A DNA stretch of 64,000 bases from Schaedlerella arabinosiphila (lineage in GTDB: Bacteria > Bacillota > Clostridia > Lachnospirales > Lachnospiraceae), in contig NZ_RHJS01000002.1 in NCBI RefSeq assembly GCF_003885045.1, forward strand, positions 248,001-312,000, in the 5' to 3' direction. The position numbers were made by a program, and so were the translations under genes. Shown here piece by piece: positions 45,264-53,519 of this stretch (its first letter is position 1; each line of letters begins with the position of its first letter). The notes below the pieces were generated by a model. It was not told the origin of the DNA, did not search any database, and was given only the letters and a program-made list of their open reading frames with translations.

Positions 45264-45905
45264 ATGGAAAAAAAGATAGTAGACGCAAGAGGGCTGGCAT
45301 GTCCGCTCCCGGTTGTGAATGCGAAAAAGGCGGTTGGGGAATTTCAGGAGGACGGAGTTCTGACGGTTCTGGTGGACAATGAAATCGCAGTCCAGAACCT
45401 GCAGAAGTTTGCTTCCCAGAAAGGGCTTCAATCAGCAGGAGAGAAGAAGGGGGAGAAGGAGTACGAGGTGACGATCCAGGTTGCGGCAGGCGGCGCTTCT
45501 GCTTCTGCTTCCGCTTCGGCGGCGGAAACAGAAGCAGAAGAGATTGCCTGCTGCCCGGATTCGAGAAAGAAAGGTCTGGTCGCGGTCCTTTCTGCCAACG
45601 TGATGGGAGGCGGAGAGGAAAAGCTGGGCAGGGCGCTGATGAAAGCCTTTGTATTTGCCCTGACCAAACAGGACATGCTTCCGGAGACGATCGTGTGCTA
45701 CAACTCCGGGGCGTATCTGACCTGTGAAGGCTCGGATTCCCTGGAGGACTTCAAAGCCCTGGAAGCAGAGGGCGTCAATATCATGACCTGCGGAACCTGC
45801 CTTGATTTCTACGGAATCAAAGATAAGCTGGCGGTCGGAACAGTCACAAACATGTACGATATCGTAGAGACGATGGAAAACGCCAGGTCTGTGATCCGGC
45901 CGTAA
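45264..45905 (+). CDS. yedF: YedF-like sulfurtransferase for selenium metabolism
   Basis: A 213-residue two-domain protein. The N-terminal TusA-like domain has ARGLACPLPV with the CPxP cysteine at residue 13; a low-complexity A/S-rich linker follows (~80-95); the C-terminal DsrE-like domain has VLSANVMGGG, ETIVCYNSGAYL and TCGTCLDFYG. This is the architecture of YedF in selenium-using Firmicutes. ATG 45264 follows GGAGGAAC; ATG 45243 is in frame but has no site. SelD is not in the window, so selenium use is not shown. Confidence 0.87.
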   Translation: MEKKIVDARGLACPLPVVNAKKAVGEFQEDGVLTVLVDNEIAVQNLQKFASQKGLQSAGEKKGEKEYEVTIQVAAGGASASASASAAETEAEEIACCPDSRKKGLVAVLSANVMGGGEEKLGRALMKAFVFALTKQDMLPETIVCYNSGAYLTCEGSDSLEDFKALEAEGVNIMTCGTCLDFYGIKDKLAVGTVTNMYDIVETMENARSVIRP

Positions 45906-45910
45906 AACGG

Positions 45911-45943
45911 TTTATTCCCGCGAAGCAACGAGCCAAGTAGCCA
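45911..45943. repeat. Dispersed repeat (copy 2), TTTATTCCCGCGAAGCA core
   Basis: Exact over 17 bases with 29533-29549 and similar beyond. It sits between the yedF stop and the convergent permease gene, where it could also serve as a transcription boundary. Confidence 0.5.
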
Positions 45944-45963
45944 TGCTTGCATAGGATATTTGA

Positions 45964-48507
45964 CTATGCTTCCATCCGCAGCCGTTCCACGACACTTTGC
46001 TTTTCCAGATTTTTAAAGCACAGGTACGGAATCAGGACTGCAAGGCCGATCAGGATGGGAGTGCAGATCAAAAGCGGCAGCAGGGTGAACCGGAAGGTGG
46101 AGTATCCCACGGATGTAATCGCCCGGACAATTACGCCTACAACGATGCTTCCGCACAGATAGGAGGCCGCCAGGGTAAGCCCTGCATAGTAAAGCCCTTC
46201 AAAGGTCAGCATGCTCCGAAGCTGCCGTTTGGTCATGCCGATACTCTGGATCATGGCAAATTCCCGTTTTCGTGAGATGATGGCAGTGACCATGCTGTTG
46301 ACAAAGTTCAGAACACCGACCAGTGCGATGATCACGCTGATGGCATATCCCATGACTGCGGAGGAACGGGTCTCCGCTTCGTACTGCTGGACCAGACTTT
46401 CGCGGAAAACCAGGTTCATTCCCGGGGCGTTATTCTGCTGGTACTCGGTGAGCATGGAAACCGCGTCCTCTATCCCTGCATCCGCCGTGTTGAAATAATA
46501 CTTCTGCAGGTTGCTGTCCGGCCAGATTTGAGTATAGGCGTCTGCGGACAGAATCAGCGGGAGATCAAAAGCATTTGCTCTGCGGCCTTCTGTCATGGGC
46601 ACCAGCGGCGCCAGTACCGCCATGACGGTAAATTCCCTGCCTTCGATGGAAACGGATTCCCCGACAGTCCAGGCGGGAGGGTTGGTATCAAAATCGCGGG
46701 CTTCCGGCCCGATTGCCAGCGCATAGTTTCCAGAGGCAAATTTTTCGGCGTCAAAGGTTCCGCTTATGATGTAAGGGCCTCCCACGGCCGCATCCAGGAT
46801 CAGGCCGTCGGCTCCGTACACGGTGACCGGAACGTCTTTCCCATCAAGCGCACGGTCGTATTCCTCTTTCCACTGAGGAAAGGTGAGGTCAAAGGATGCA
46901 AAATCATCCAGACGCTCCTGGTTATAATAGGAACTGAGATTTTCCCGGGTATGTTCGCTTAAAGCCATGGGAACCTGGCGGGAGTACAGCCTTCCGCTTG
47001 CCTCAAAGGATTCCATCCCGGTAATCTGCTCTACCAGCTCCTGTTTGATGGTATTGCTTTCCGGGTCATATCCTCCGGAGGTCTGGTTGGTGGCATCGTC
47101 GATCTGAAAATCAGCAACGCACATGTCGATCAGATATTTTTCCACATCAAAGCTGGCATTCTTTGCGTAGAAGTAACTCATCAGCACCAGCCCTAAGGTC
47201 AGGGAACCAAGCACCAGAATCGTTCGCTTCCGATTGCGGCCAAGGTTTGACCAGGCCATATTGGCCAGGGAAGCTCCGTTTTTGGACTTCTTTACCTGAC
47301 GCTTGACCTCTGTGTCCGTATCCGTGTAGCGCAGCGCCTCTATGGGAGAGACTTTTCCGGCCAGCCTTGCGGGCAGCAGACAGGAGATCATGACCGTGAT
47401 CCAGGTAAACAGCGCCGATCCGATGAAAATAACCGGATTTGCGGACAGAACCGGCTTGGCGTCCTGGGAGGCGATCAATGCAGGGATCAGCAGAATCCCC
47501 AGAATGTATCCAAGGATCAGGCCGCAGGGGATGCCAAGAAGGGAAAGGCGGCTGCTCTGCCCGTAGATCAGCTTTTTGATCTGTTTTGTCTGCATTCCCA
47601 GGGTCTTCAGCTTCCCGTAAAACTGGATATCCGAGGCAACGGAAATCTGGAATACATTGAAAATGATCAGATAACCGGCCAGGAAAACAAGGACCATTCC
47701 GGCGTACATGGGAAGAGTCTCCATGAAAGCGTTGTACTGCATTTCAGGGTCATATGCCAGGTTGGTGTGAAATTCCACGTCAGATATGCCGCTTTCCGAA
47801 AGAAGCCGTTCTGTTTTTTCCTCAATGTTTTTACTGTCCGCATAGGTAATGCCCATCATCCGTTGGCCGAGGATCTGGCCTTCATAGGATCCTTCGGCGC
47901 CGCCGCAGGCTTCCAGTACAAACTCCTCGCTGACCCAGGCCATGCTGGCATATACAGAATGGTTCCGTTCCCACCAGCCGCAGAGTGTAAAGGTGCTGGA
48001 AGTCACCTGGTCGGAGAAGAGATCCTTCCGCCATTCCAATGTGACTGCCGCTCCCAGCTCCTGGGGAATCCCAAGCTGCTGCAGGGTCGAGGTATCCAAT
48101 GCAATCTCCGTTTTTTGCTCTGGCATATGTCCGGCTTCGGGATATGCGAAGTCGTCTTTGGCATACTGGTCATCGGCATAGCGGATCTCTACCTGCCGAC
48201 CGCCGAGCCGTTCATTTTCCGCCAGGCCAAGGACGATGGAGCGGCCGCAGGATTTGACATCCGGGTGTGCCGCAAGGAGTTCGATCTGCTCGTCGGTGAT
48301 CTGCTTGGCGGTGGTATGGGCCTTGGTTCCGGTCTGACGCAGGTACATTTCCGTCAGATTTTTACTCAGGCTTTGTGCCAGTGTGAATAATGTGGTGAAC
48401 ATCATGGCAGTCATGGTGATGGCCAGGACTGCAACCAGGTTGCGGCTTTTATTTTTTTTGAAGCTCCGGCCCGTAAGAGTCCGGATCATAGATTTTTGTT
48501 CTTTCAT
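45964..48507 (-). CDS. FtsX-family ABC transporter permease
   Basis: An 847-residue permease with the MacB/FtsX plan: an N-terminal membrane helix (NLVAVLAITMTAMMFTTLF), a large extracytoplasmic domain (~60-270), three helices, a second extracytoplasmic domain (~500-720) and three final helices. The motif REFAMIQSIGMTKRQLR near the end and FYGKLKTLGMQTKQIKKL in the middle are the paired FtsX coupling regions. Chosen start ATG 48507 with AAAGGA upstream. It pairs with the ATPase at 48569 and a two-component system; such sets usually sense or expel antimicrobial peptides. Confidence 0.85.
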   Translation of the reverse strand: MKEQKSMIRTLTGRSFKKNKSRNLVAVLAITMTAMMFTTLFTLAQSLSKNLTEMYLRQTGTKAHTTAKQITDEQIELLAAHPDVKSCGRSIVLGLAENERLGGRQVEIRYADDQYAKDDFAYPEAGHMPEQKTEIALDTSTLQQLGIPQELGAAVTLEWRKDLFSDQVTSSTFTLCGWWERNHSVYASMAWVSEEFVLEACGGAEGSYEGQILGQRMMGITYADSKNIEEKTERLLSESGISDVEFHTNLAYDPEMQYNAFMETLPMYAGMVLVFLAGYLIIFNVFQISVASDIQFYGKLKTLGMQTKQIKKLIYGQSSRLSLLGIPCGLILGYILGILLIPALIASQDAKPVLSANPVIFIGSALFTWITVMISCLLPARLAGKVSPIEALRYTDTDTEVKRQVKKSKNGASLANMAWSNLGRNRKRTILVLGSLTLGLVLMSYFYAKNASFDVEKYLIDMCVADFQIDDATNQTSGGYDPESNTIKQELVEQITGMESFEASGRLYSRQVPMALSEHTRENLSSYYNQERLDDFASFDLTFPQWKEEYDRALDGKDVPVTVYGADGLILDAAVGGPYIISGTFDAEKFASGNYALAIGPEARDFDTNPPAWTVGESVSIEGREFTVMAVLAPLVPMTEGRRANAFDLPLILSADAYTQIWPDSNLQKYYFNTADAGIEDAVSMLTEYQQNNAPGMNLVFRESLVQQYEAETRSSAVMGYAISVIIALVGVLNFVNSMVTAIISRKREFAMIQSIGMTKRQLRSMLTFEGLYYAGLTLAASYLCGSIVVGVIVRAITSVGYSTFRFTLLPLLICTPILIGLAVLIPYLCFKNLEKQSVVERLRMEA

Positions 48508-48568
48508 GGTTTCGATCATTCCTTTTCTGTTCATTCTGGCGCACTGCGCATATGGGGACAATGGCTGG

Positions 48569-49234
48569 TTACTCATAAACCCGGCCGTCCTCGATGTGGA
48601 TGCACCGGTCAGCCTGCTTCGCAATCTCCGGGTTATGGGTGATCATGACAATGGTCTGATGGAATTGTCTGCTGGTGATTTTCAAAAGCTCGATGACTTC
48701 ATCGCTTGTCTTGCTGTCCAGGTTTCCGGTGGGCTCGTCAGCCAGGATGATGGCCGGCTTTCCCGCCAGCGCCCTTGCGATGGATACCCGCTGCTGCTGG
48801 CCGCCGGAAAGGGTATTGGGCATCTGATAGAGCTTTTTCTCGATCCCCAGAAGGGAAACCACTTCTTCGATGAATGTATCATCCGGTTTTTTCCCGTCCA
48901 ACTGAATAGGCATTACGATGTTTTCATACACGTTCAGAATCGGGACCAGATTATAATTCTGGAAAATAAAGCCGATGCAGCGGCGGCGGAATACAGTCAG
49001 GTCGTCGTCCGCCATGTTTCCGAGTTCAAATTTGTCTACTTTTACGGTGCCGGAGGTGGGGTGGTCCAGTCCGCCCAGCATGTTGAGCAGGGTGGATTTC
49101 CCGCTGCCGGATGTGCCGATGATGGCCACAAACTCTCCTTTTTCCACGGAAATGCTTACATCGTCCAGTGCGTTTACGATATTCGGCTCCTTGCCGTACT
49201 GTTTTACTAAATGTTCGGTTCTTAAAATACTCAT
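48569..49234 (-). CDS. ABC transporter ATP-binding protein (MacB/LolD type)
   Basis: A 221-residue ATPase: Walker A GTSGSGKST (~40), Q-loop FQNYNLVP, signature LSGGQQQRVSIARAL, Walker B AIILADEPTGNLD and H-loop MITHNPE. GGAGGAGG lies before the ATG at 49234; the frame extends upstream without a site. It is the first gene of the ABC operon and powers the FtsX-type permease that follows. A promoter and three direct repeats lie upstream. Confidence 0.9.
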   Translation of the reverse strand: MSILRTEHLVKQYGKEPNIVNALDDVSISVEKGEFVAIIGTSGSGKSTLLNMLGGLDHPTSGTVKVDKFELGNMADDDLTVFRRRCIGFIFQNYNLVPILNVYENIVMPIQLDGKKPDDTFIEEVVSLLGIEKKLYQMPNTLSGGQQQRVSIARALAGKPAIILADEPTGNLDSKTSDEVIELLKITSRQFHQTIVMITHNPEIAKQADRCIHIEDGRVYE

Positions 49235-49307
49235 GATGTGTTGTCCTCCTCCCAATCCGGCTTGGCCGGAAATAACAGTTTCAAATCTTGCTCTGTTTAT
49301 AATCCAC

Positions 49308-49335
49308 ATTATATTCGGATGATCAAATCCGGCAA
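49308..49335 (-). promoter_or_regulatory. Promoter of the ABC transporter operon
   Basis: On the - strand TTGCCG (49335-49330), 16 bases, then a perfect TATAAT (49313-49308). It lies about 75 bases upstream of the ATPase gene. Confidence 0.55.
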
Positions 49336-49366
49336 TATAGAATGCGTAAACTAATATGGAGAAGGT

Positions 49367-49404
49367 AAAATCTAAATGGGAACATCTAAAGAGAAACATC
49401 TAAA
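49367..49404 (-). promoter_or_regulatory. Three 14-bp-spaced direct repeats, likely regulator sites
   Basis: On the - strand TTTAGATGTT (49404-49395), TTTAGATGTT (49390-49381) and TTTAGATTTT (49376-49367) repeat with an exact 14-base period. They begin 32 bases upstream of the -35 of the ABC promoter. LytTR regulators bind paired direct repeats, and a LytTR regulator is encoded in the adjacent operon, so this is a plausible binding array. Confidence 0.55.
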
Positions 49405-49432
49405 TAGGAAAAGCAGAATCCACCTGTGCGGA

Positions 49433-50746
49433 TTAGCCAACTGCACAGGCGGATTCTGATTCGGCGATGGGGAGTATGATTTTGACAATGAATTTTTCTT
49501 CTTTCGGCCTTGCGATGCATTCGCCGCCGTATTTTTCCACAGCCTTTTGGATATTGGAAATGCCGAAGCCGTGGAGGAAGGAATCTTTTTTGCTTGTCTT
49601 TTGCGGAGTAAATTCGTCAAGCCTTCGGTTGTTTTCCACTGCAATCACCAGCATGTCATGGACAGCGGCGGCTTTTACGGTGATCAGCCGCATACTCTCA
49701 GGCAGCTTTTCGCTGGCCTCAACGGCATTGTCCAGGGCGTTCCCGAAGATCGTGCTGATATCCAGCGGTTTTAGAAATGCCCCTTCGGAAAAACTGACGG
49801 CGGCGTGGAAATCAATCTGCTTTTCTCTTGCCAGCCGGGATTTATCGCGGAGGATCATATCCAGATAGTCATTGCCGGTATGATAGTAGGTCTCATAAGT
49901 CTCGATCTGTTCCTGCAGGGAGCGGGCGGACTCGTTCAATACTTCGGAGTTGGCCTGCTGCGTCTGCAGGACAAGGAGATGGTTTTTCATATCATGGTAA
50001 ATGCTTCGAATCCGCTTTTCATCCCGGAGCTTGTCCTGAAAATACGCCTGCTTCTGTTCCAGCTCCTGGGCATGGCAGGCAGTCTGCACGGAACTGCAGA
50101 TATAGGCCGCCAGGTAGATGCATCCGAAGCTGGACACGATGGACGCTGCGCAGATGGGATACACGACGGCTGCTTCCTCGGGAAGAAAATAGATGATCGT
50201 AAAAATGGCTACAATAGATGCCAGCGTCAGGACATCCACAATGAGCCACATCCGCAGCGTCAGGTCGGAGGTGATCCGGCCCAGGTATTTTCTTAACAAG
50301 GCCCATGCCCCAAGCCAGAATAAAAGCCGCACCAGCAGGGAGAATGTGTGAATGGCCGTGCTGATGAGGAGCAGGCCGGGGGGCCATTGGGAAGGATTCC
50401 CCGACACATGGTTACAGGCAAAAAATAACCGTGACCCCATATCCTGCATCAGATAATTGACCGCTACAACCACGGGATAGAATACCAGCACGGCAGTCAG
50501 CTTTTCGATCCATCTTCCGCTGTGGAACAAGAGGATATAGGCGGCAAGGAGCAGGAGGGCTCCAAGGAGGTTGGGCAGGTCATTGGAATAGATCACCATA
50601 TTGGCAAAAAAGGAACAGATCACATAGGCTGGAATCCAAAGCAGCCGGTTTCTGCGCAGTGGGATAAAGCTGTGGAGGGTCAGTAAAAACAGAAAGCCAT
50701 AGCTCCAACCAAGGAGCAGGGTGATCAGGTCAAGTGCTTTTATCAT
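49433..50746 (-). CDS. GHKL-type sensor histidine kinase (AgrC-like)
   Basis: A 437-residue kinase. Residues 1-225 hold about six hydrophobic segments with no large outside loop. A dimerisation segment has the phospho-acceptor histidine in SIYHDMKNHLLVL, then a GHKL ATPase domain with FGNALDNAVEA (N box) and HGFGISNIQKAVEKYGG (G box). Kinases of this class sense peptides and phosphorylate LytTR regulators. Its ATG overlaps the regulator stop (ATGA). The adjacent ABC transporter is the probable target. Confidence 0.88.
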   Translation of the reverse strand: MIKALDLITLLLGWSYGFLFLLTLHSFIPLRRNRLLWIPAYVICSFFANMVIYSNDLPNLLGALLLLAAYILLFHSGRWIEKLTAVLVFYPVVVAVNYLMQDMGSRLFFACNHVSGNPSQWPPGLLLISTAIHTFSLLVRLLFWLGAWALLRKYLGRITSDLTLRMWLIVDVLTLASIVAIFTIIYFLPEEAAVVYPICAASIVSSFGCIYLAAYICSSVQTACHAQELEQKQAYFQDKLRDEKRIRSIYHDMKNHLLVLQTQQANSEVLNESARSLQEQIETYETYYHTGNDYLDMILRDKSRLAREKQIDFHAAVSFSEGAFLKPLDISTIFGNALDNAVEASEKLPESMRLITVKAAAVHDMLVIAVENNRRLDEFTPQKTSKKDSFLHGFGISNIQKAVEKYGGECIARPKEEKFIVKIILPIAESESACAVG

Positions 50747-51453
50747 ATCATGTCCCCCCAGTATTCTGTCAATTCTTCCATAAACTGTTTTCGTTTTGGC
50801 TGGCTGATGGGAAGGATTTCCCCTGTCACCAGGGTGATCTCAAGCTTCTGCACACCTTTTATATAGAAGAGATTGACAAGGTAGCTGCTGTGGCTCCTCG
50901 CAAAGCCCTGCCCTTTCAGCTCCTGCTCGACCTCTTTCATGCTTTTGTAACAGATGATCTTTTCCTGCTCGGTGTGAAATAGCAGGTTGCGGTTAAAAGT
51001 CTCGATGTAGCGCAGGCTTTTCAGAAAGATTTTATACTTACCAGAATCATTTTTTATGATCAGGGACGGGGAGGCGTCCTGACGGCTCATGGAGAGGAAC
51101 CGGTTCAGCTCATCCCGCAGCCGGACATACCGGATGGGCTTGATGATGTAATCAGCGGCCCGGTATTTGTACCCTTCCAGCCCGTATTGGGTGAGGGTGG
51201 TCAAAAAGATAATCCCCACCTTTTCATCCATCTGCCGGATCTTTTCCGCCGTGCGGAGACCGTCTACCAGCTTCATCTGGATGTCCAGGAAGATCAGGTC
51301 AACGGTGGGATCATATTTTTCGATCAGATCCAGGCCGTCATAGTAGGGGGATACCTTGATCTCTTCGCCGGTTTCGGCAGCGTATTGTCTGATGAGGCTT
51401 TTCAGATGATCGACAAAGCTCTGTTCATCGTCGCAGATCGCAATGTGCAGCAT
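50743..51453 (-). CDS. LytTR-family response regulator
   Basis: A 236-residue regulator: receiver domain with acidic pocket CDDEQ, phospho-acceptor aspartate in LIFLDIQM (~57), threonine in IIFLTTL and lysine in YIIKPI. The C-terminal LytTR DNA-binding domain has LRYIETFNRN, CYKSMKEVE and ARSHSSYLVNL. RBS AAAGGAAG. A hairpin in its leader (51495-51534, CAGGCAGT with ACTGCCTG) may affect expression. It forms a two-component system with the overlapping kinase gene. Confidence 0.9.
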   Translation of the reverse strand: MLHIAICDDEQSFVDHLKSLIRQYAAETGEEIKVSPYYDGLDLIEKYDPTVDLIFLDIQMKLVDGLRTAEKIRQMDEKVGIIFLTTLTQYGLEGYKYRAADYIIKPIRYVRLRDELNRFLSMSRQDASPSLIIKNDSGKYKIFLKSLRYIETFNRNLLFHTEQEKIICYKSMKEVEQELKGQGFARSHSSYLVNLFYIKGVQKLEITLVTGEILPISQPKRKQFMEELTEYWGDMI

Positions 51454-51746
51454 AGTATTCTTACTTCCTTTTCTGTTTTGGTTTCAGCTTGCAGCAGGCA
51501 GTCGGTTTTCGCTGGAAAACGAAAGAACTGCCTGGGCGTCAATGCAATTCATTTTATCATAAACGATTAAGGAAAGCCAGAAGGTTTTTGCTTATAAAGC
51601 ATATTTTGAAACGTATATTTATAAAGAAGCAATCTTTTAAAATGGAGCGGATTTTCTGAAAAGATCACTCTGCAGGAATTTAATTTAAAAAATTATTTTT
51701 ATGAGAATGATAAAAAAATAAGAAAAAATAATTTTGAAGTGATTTA

Positions 51747-51788
51747 TTTTCAATAAAAAATCATTTTGAAATGACTTTTTATTGAAAA
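51747..51788. promoter_or_regulatory. Near-perfect palindrome overlapping a -35 box (candidate operator)
   Basis: Arms 51747-51765 and 51770-51788 pair at 18 of 19 positions (TTTTCAATAAAAA...TTTTTATTGAAAA) around a TTGA loop. The -35 box of the downstream promoter is the last six bases of the right arm, so a bound repressor would block it. Confidence 0.6.
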
Positions 51789-51810
51789 AATATTTGGAAA
51801 TGTGTATACT
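51783..51810 (+). promoter_or_regulatory. Promoter of the DUF4143 ATPase gene
   Basis: TTGAAA (51783-51788), 16 bases, TATACT (51805-51810). The gene starts 72 bases downstream. Confidence 0.6.
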
Positions 51811-51881
51811 ACAATAAAGGAAGATACAGATTACAGCAACAAAAGCTTTGAACAGGTTCGTTATTGAAGGGAGATGGGTGT

Positions 51882-53183
51882 ATGGAACGGAATATAGTTC
51901 TGGAATTATTAGAATGGCGGGACAATGTAAAGGAACGGCTTCCAATGGTTTTATACGGTGCAAGGCAGGTGGGAAAGACCTATACGCTGCTGCGGTTTGG
52001 GCGGGATTATTATAAGAACTGTATTTATGTGAATTTTGAACGGATGCCCTTGATCGCGGAATTTTTTGAGGGAGATCTGAGTCCGGAGAGGATTGTACGT
52101 TTTCTGGAAGAGTATTTTTCGGAAAAAATTATACCGGCGGAGACTTTGTTGATCTTTGATGAAATCCAGGTCTGTGAACGGGCGCTGACCTCTCTCAAAT
52201 ATTTCGCTGAGGATGCTCCGGAATACCATATCGTGGCTGCGGGCAGTCTCCTCGGAGTTGCACTGCATCGGGAAAAGTATTCGTTTCCTGTGGGGAAGGT
52301 GATTATGAAGACCATGTATCCCATGAGCTTTGACGAGTTTCTGAATGCAATGGGCAATGGACATTTTGTGCAGCAGATCAGGGAGCATTTTGAGCGGAGA
52401 CAGGAGATGCCGCAGCAGACGCATATGGAATTGATCAGTTGGCTGCGCCGGTATATGTTCGTGGGCGGTATGCCTGCTGTGGTAAAGATGTATATGGAGG
52501 AACAGTCCCTTGTGAATATACAGGAAATGCAGGAAATGATCCTGAATGCTTATACGGCGGATATGGCGAAATACTCCTCTTCCGGGGAATGTACAAAAAT
52601 CAGAAATGCGTTTCATTCCCTCCCTGCGCAGCTTGCCAAGGATAATAAAAAATTTCAGTATAAGCTGGTTCGCAAGGGGGCGACGGCAGGTCTGTTCGGG
52701 GATTCCATCGCGTGGCTTGTTATGGCGGGGATCGCATTGGAGTGCGACCGAGTAACCAGGGGGGAAGTACCGGTTAAAATCTCCAGGGATATCTCATCAT
52801 TTAAGCTATACATGTCTGATGTCGGGCTTCTTTCCTGCTTTTCAGGCATCATGCCGGAAAATGTGATACGCCGGGAATTATCAGACGTATATAAGGGAGC
52901 GCTGGCAGAAAATTATGTGGCGCAGGCATTGCGCGCGGGAGGGCACGAGCTGTTTTACTGGACATCGGATGCCCCGGCGGCAGAGGTGGACTTTCTGATA
53001 CAGAAAAAAGGAAAGGTGATTCCCGTGGAAGTCAAGTATGACCAAAATGTGCGGGCAAAAAGCATGAAGCATTTTTCCGGTATGTATCATCCGGAGGAGA
53101 TGATACGAATCTCCGCCAGGAATTTTGGGATGGATGAAAATGGATTGATATCGGTACCTTTGTATGCGGCATTTTGTATATAA
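51882..53183 (+). CDS. AAA ATPase with C-terminal DUF4143 nuclease-like domain
   Basis: A 433-residue protein. N-terminal P-loop LYGARQVGKT (~25-34), Walker B LLIFDEIQ, and sensor region HIVAAGSLLG. The C-terminal DUF4143 domain has FKLYMSDVGLLSC and the nuclease-like AEVDFLIQKKG...IPVEVKY (D-x-n-E-x-K). The family is abundant in anaerobes and of unknown function, with links to mobile DNA or toxin-like modules suspected. ATG 51882 follows AAGGGAG. It has its own promoter with an overlapping palindrome and no operon partner. Confidence 0.85.
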   Translation: MERNIVLELLEWRDNVKERLPMVLYGARQVGKTYTLLRFGRDYYKNCIYVNFERMPLIAEFFEGDLSPERIVRFLEEYFSEKIIPAETLLIFDEIQVCERALTSLKYFAEDAPEYHIVAAGSLLGVALHREKYSFPVGKVIMKTMYPMSFDEFLNAMGNGHFVQQIREHFERRQEMPQQTHMELISWLRRYMFVGGMPAVVKMYMEEQSLVNIQEMQEMILNAYTADMAKYSSSGECTKIRNAFHSLPAQLAKDNKKFQYKLVRKGATAGLFGDSIAWLVMAGIALECDRVTRGEVPVKISRDISSFKLYMSDVGLLSCFSGIMPENVIRRELSDVYKGALAENYVAQALRAGGHELFYWTSDAPAAEVDFLIQKKGKVIPVEVKYDQNVRAKSMKHFSGMYHPEEMIRISARNFGMDENGLISVPLYAAFCI

Positions 53184-53519
53184 GAAAACGAAGAAAAAAG
53201 GTTTAAAATTCTAAAAAAAAGTATTGTCGTTTTTTGGTACTTCAGGTATACTGTTCATACTATCAGAAGGAAGGGCCTTCCATTTCATCCATCCGGCCCT
53301 TCTGCAAGGTGAGAAATGATAGAAATGTAGCATATTAACAAGGGGTTTAGGGAGTACGTGAAAATAAGCTTGCCATACTGTGAATGCAGAATCAGGCATG
53401 CTTTTTTTGACGATTCCTGAAAGCGGTCGTACGCGCGGATGGGGCAATACGCCGCGAAACGAAGCTGTGGATCTGCAGGAGAAGAACGGATGCAGATCCT
53501 GCTAAGGGAGGAGAGGAGT
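53184..53519. other. Leader region of the M60 peptidase gene
   Basis: It holds a promoter (53224-53252) and a ~270-base leader with a GC-rich hairpin at about 53266-53303 (AAGGGCC with GGCCCTT). No gene seen. Confidence 0.55.
53224..53252 (+). promoter_or_regulatory. Promoter of the M60 peptidase operon
   Basis: TTGTCG (53224-53229), 17 bases, TATACT (53247-53252). Confidence 0.55.

Larger units (their letters stand above)
51454..51881. other. AT-rich divergent intergenic region
   Basis: It separates the LytTR operon from the DUF4143 gene. It contains the leader hairpin 51495-51534, a very AT-rich tract (51660-51800), a 19-bp-arm palindrome and a promoter, listed separately. No gene is supported. 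Confidence 0.6.

Noticed and set aside
45964..49210. Long + strand frames opposite the ABC permease and ATPase genes (e.g. 47767-48390, 48383-49210)
   Set aside because: They mirror the strong - strand coding frames with Walker and FtsX motifs and have no family features of their own.
49372..49644. A 90-codon - strand reading frame with basic C-terminus
   Set aside because: It lies in another frame across the 3' end of the histidine kinase gene, whose GHKL motifs clearly define the coding frame.
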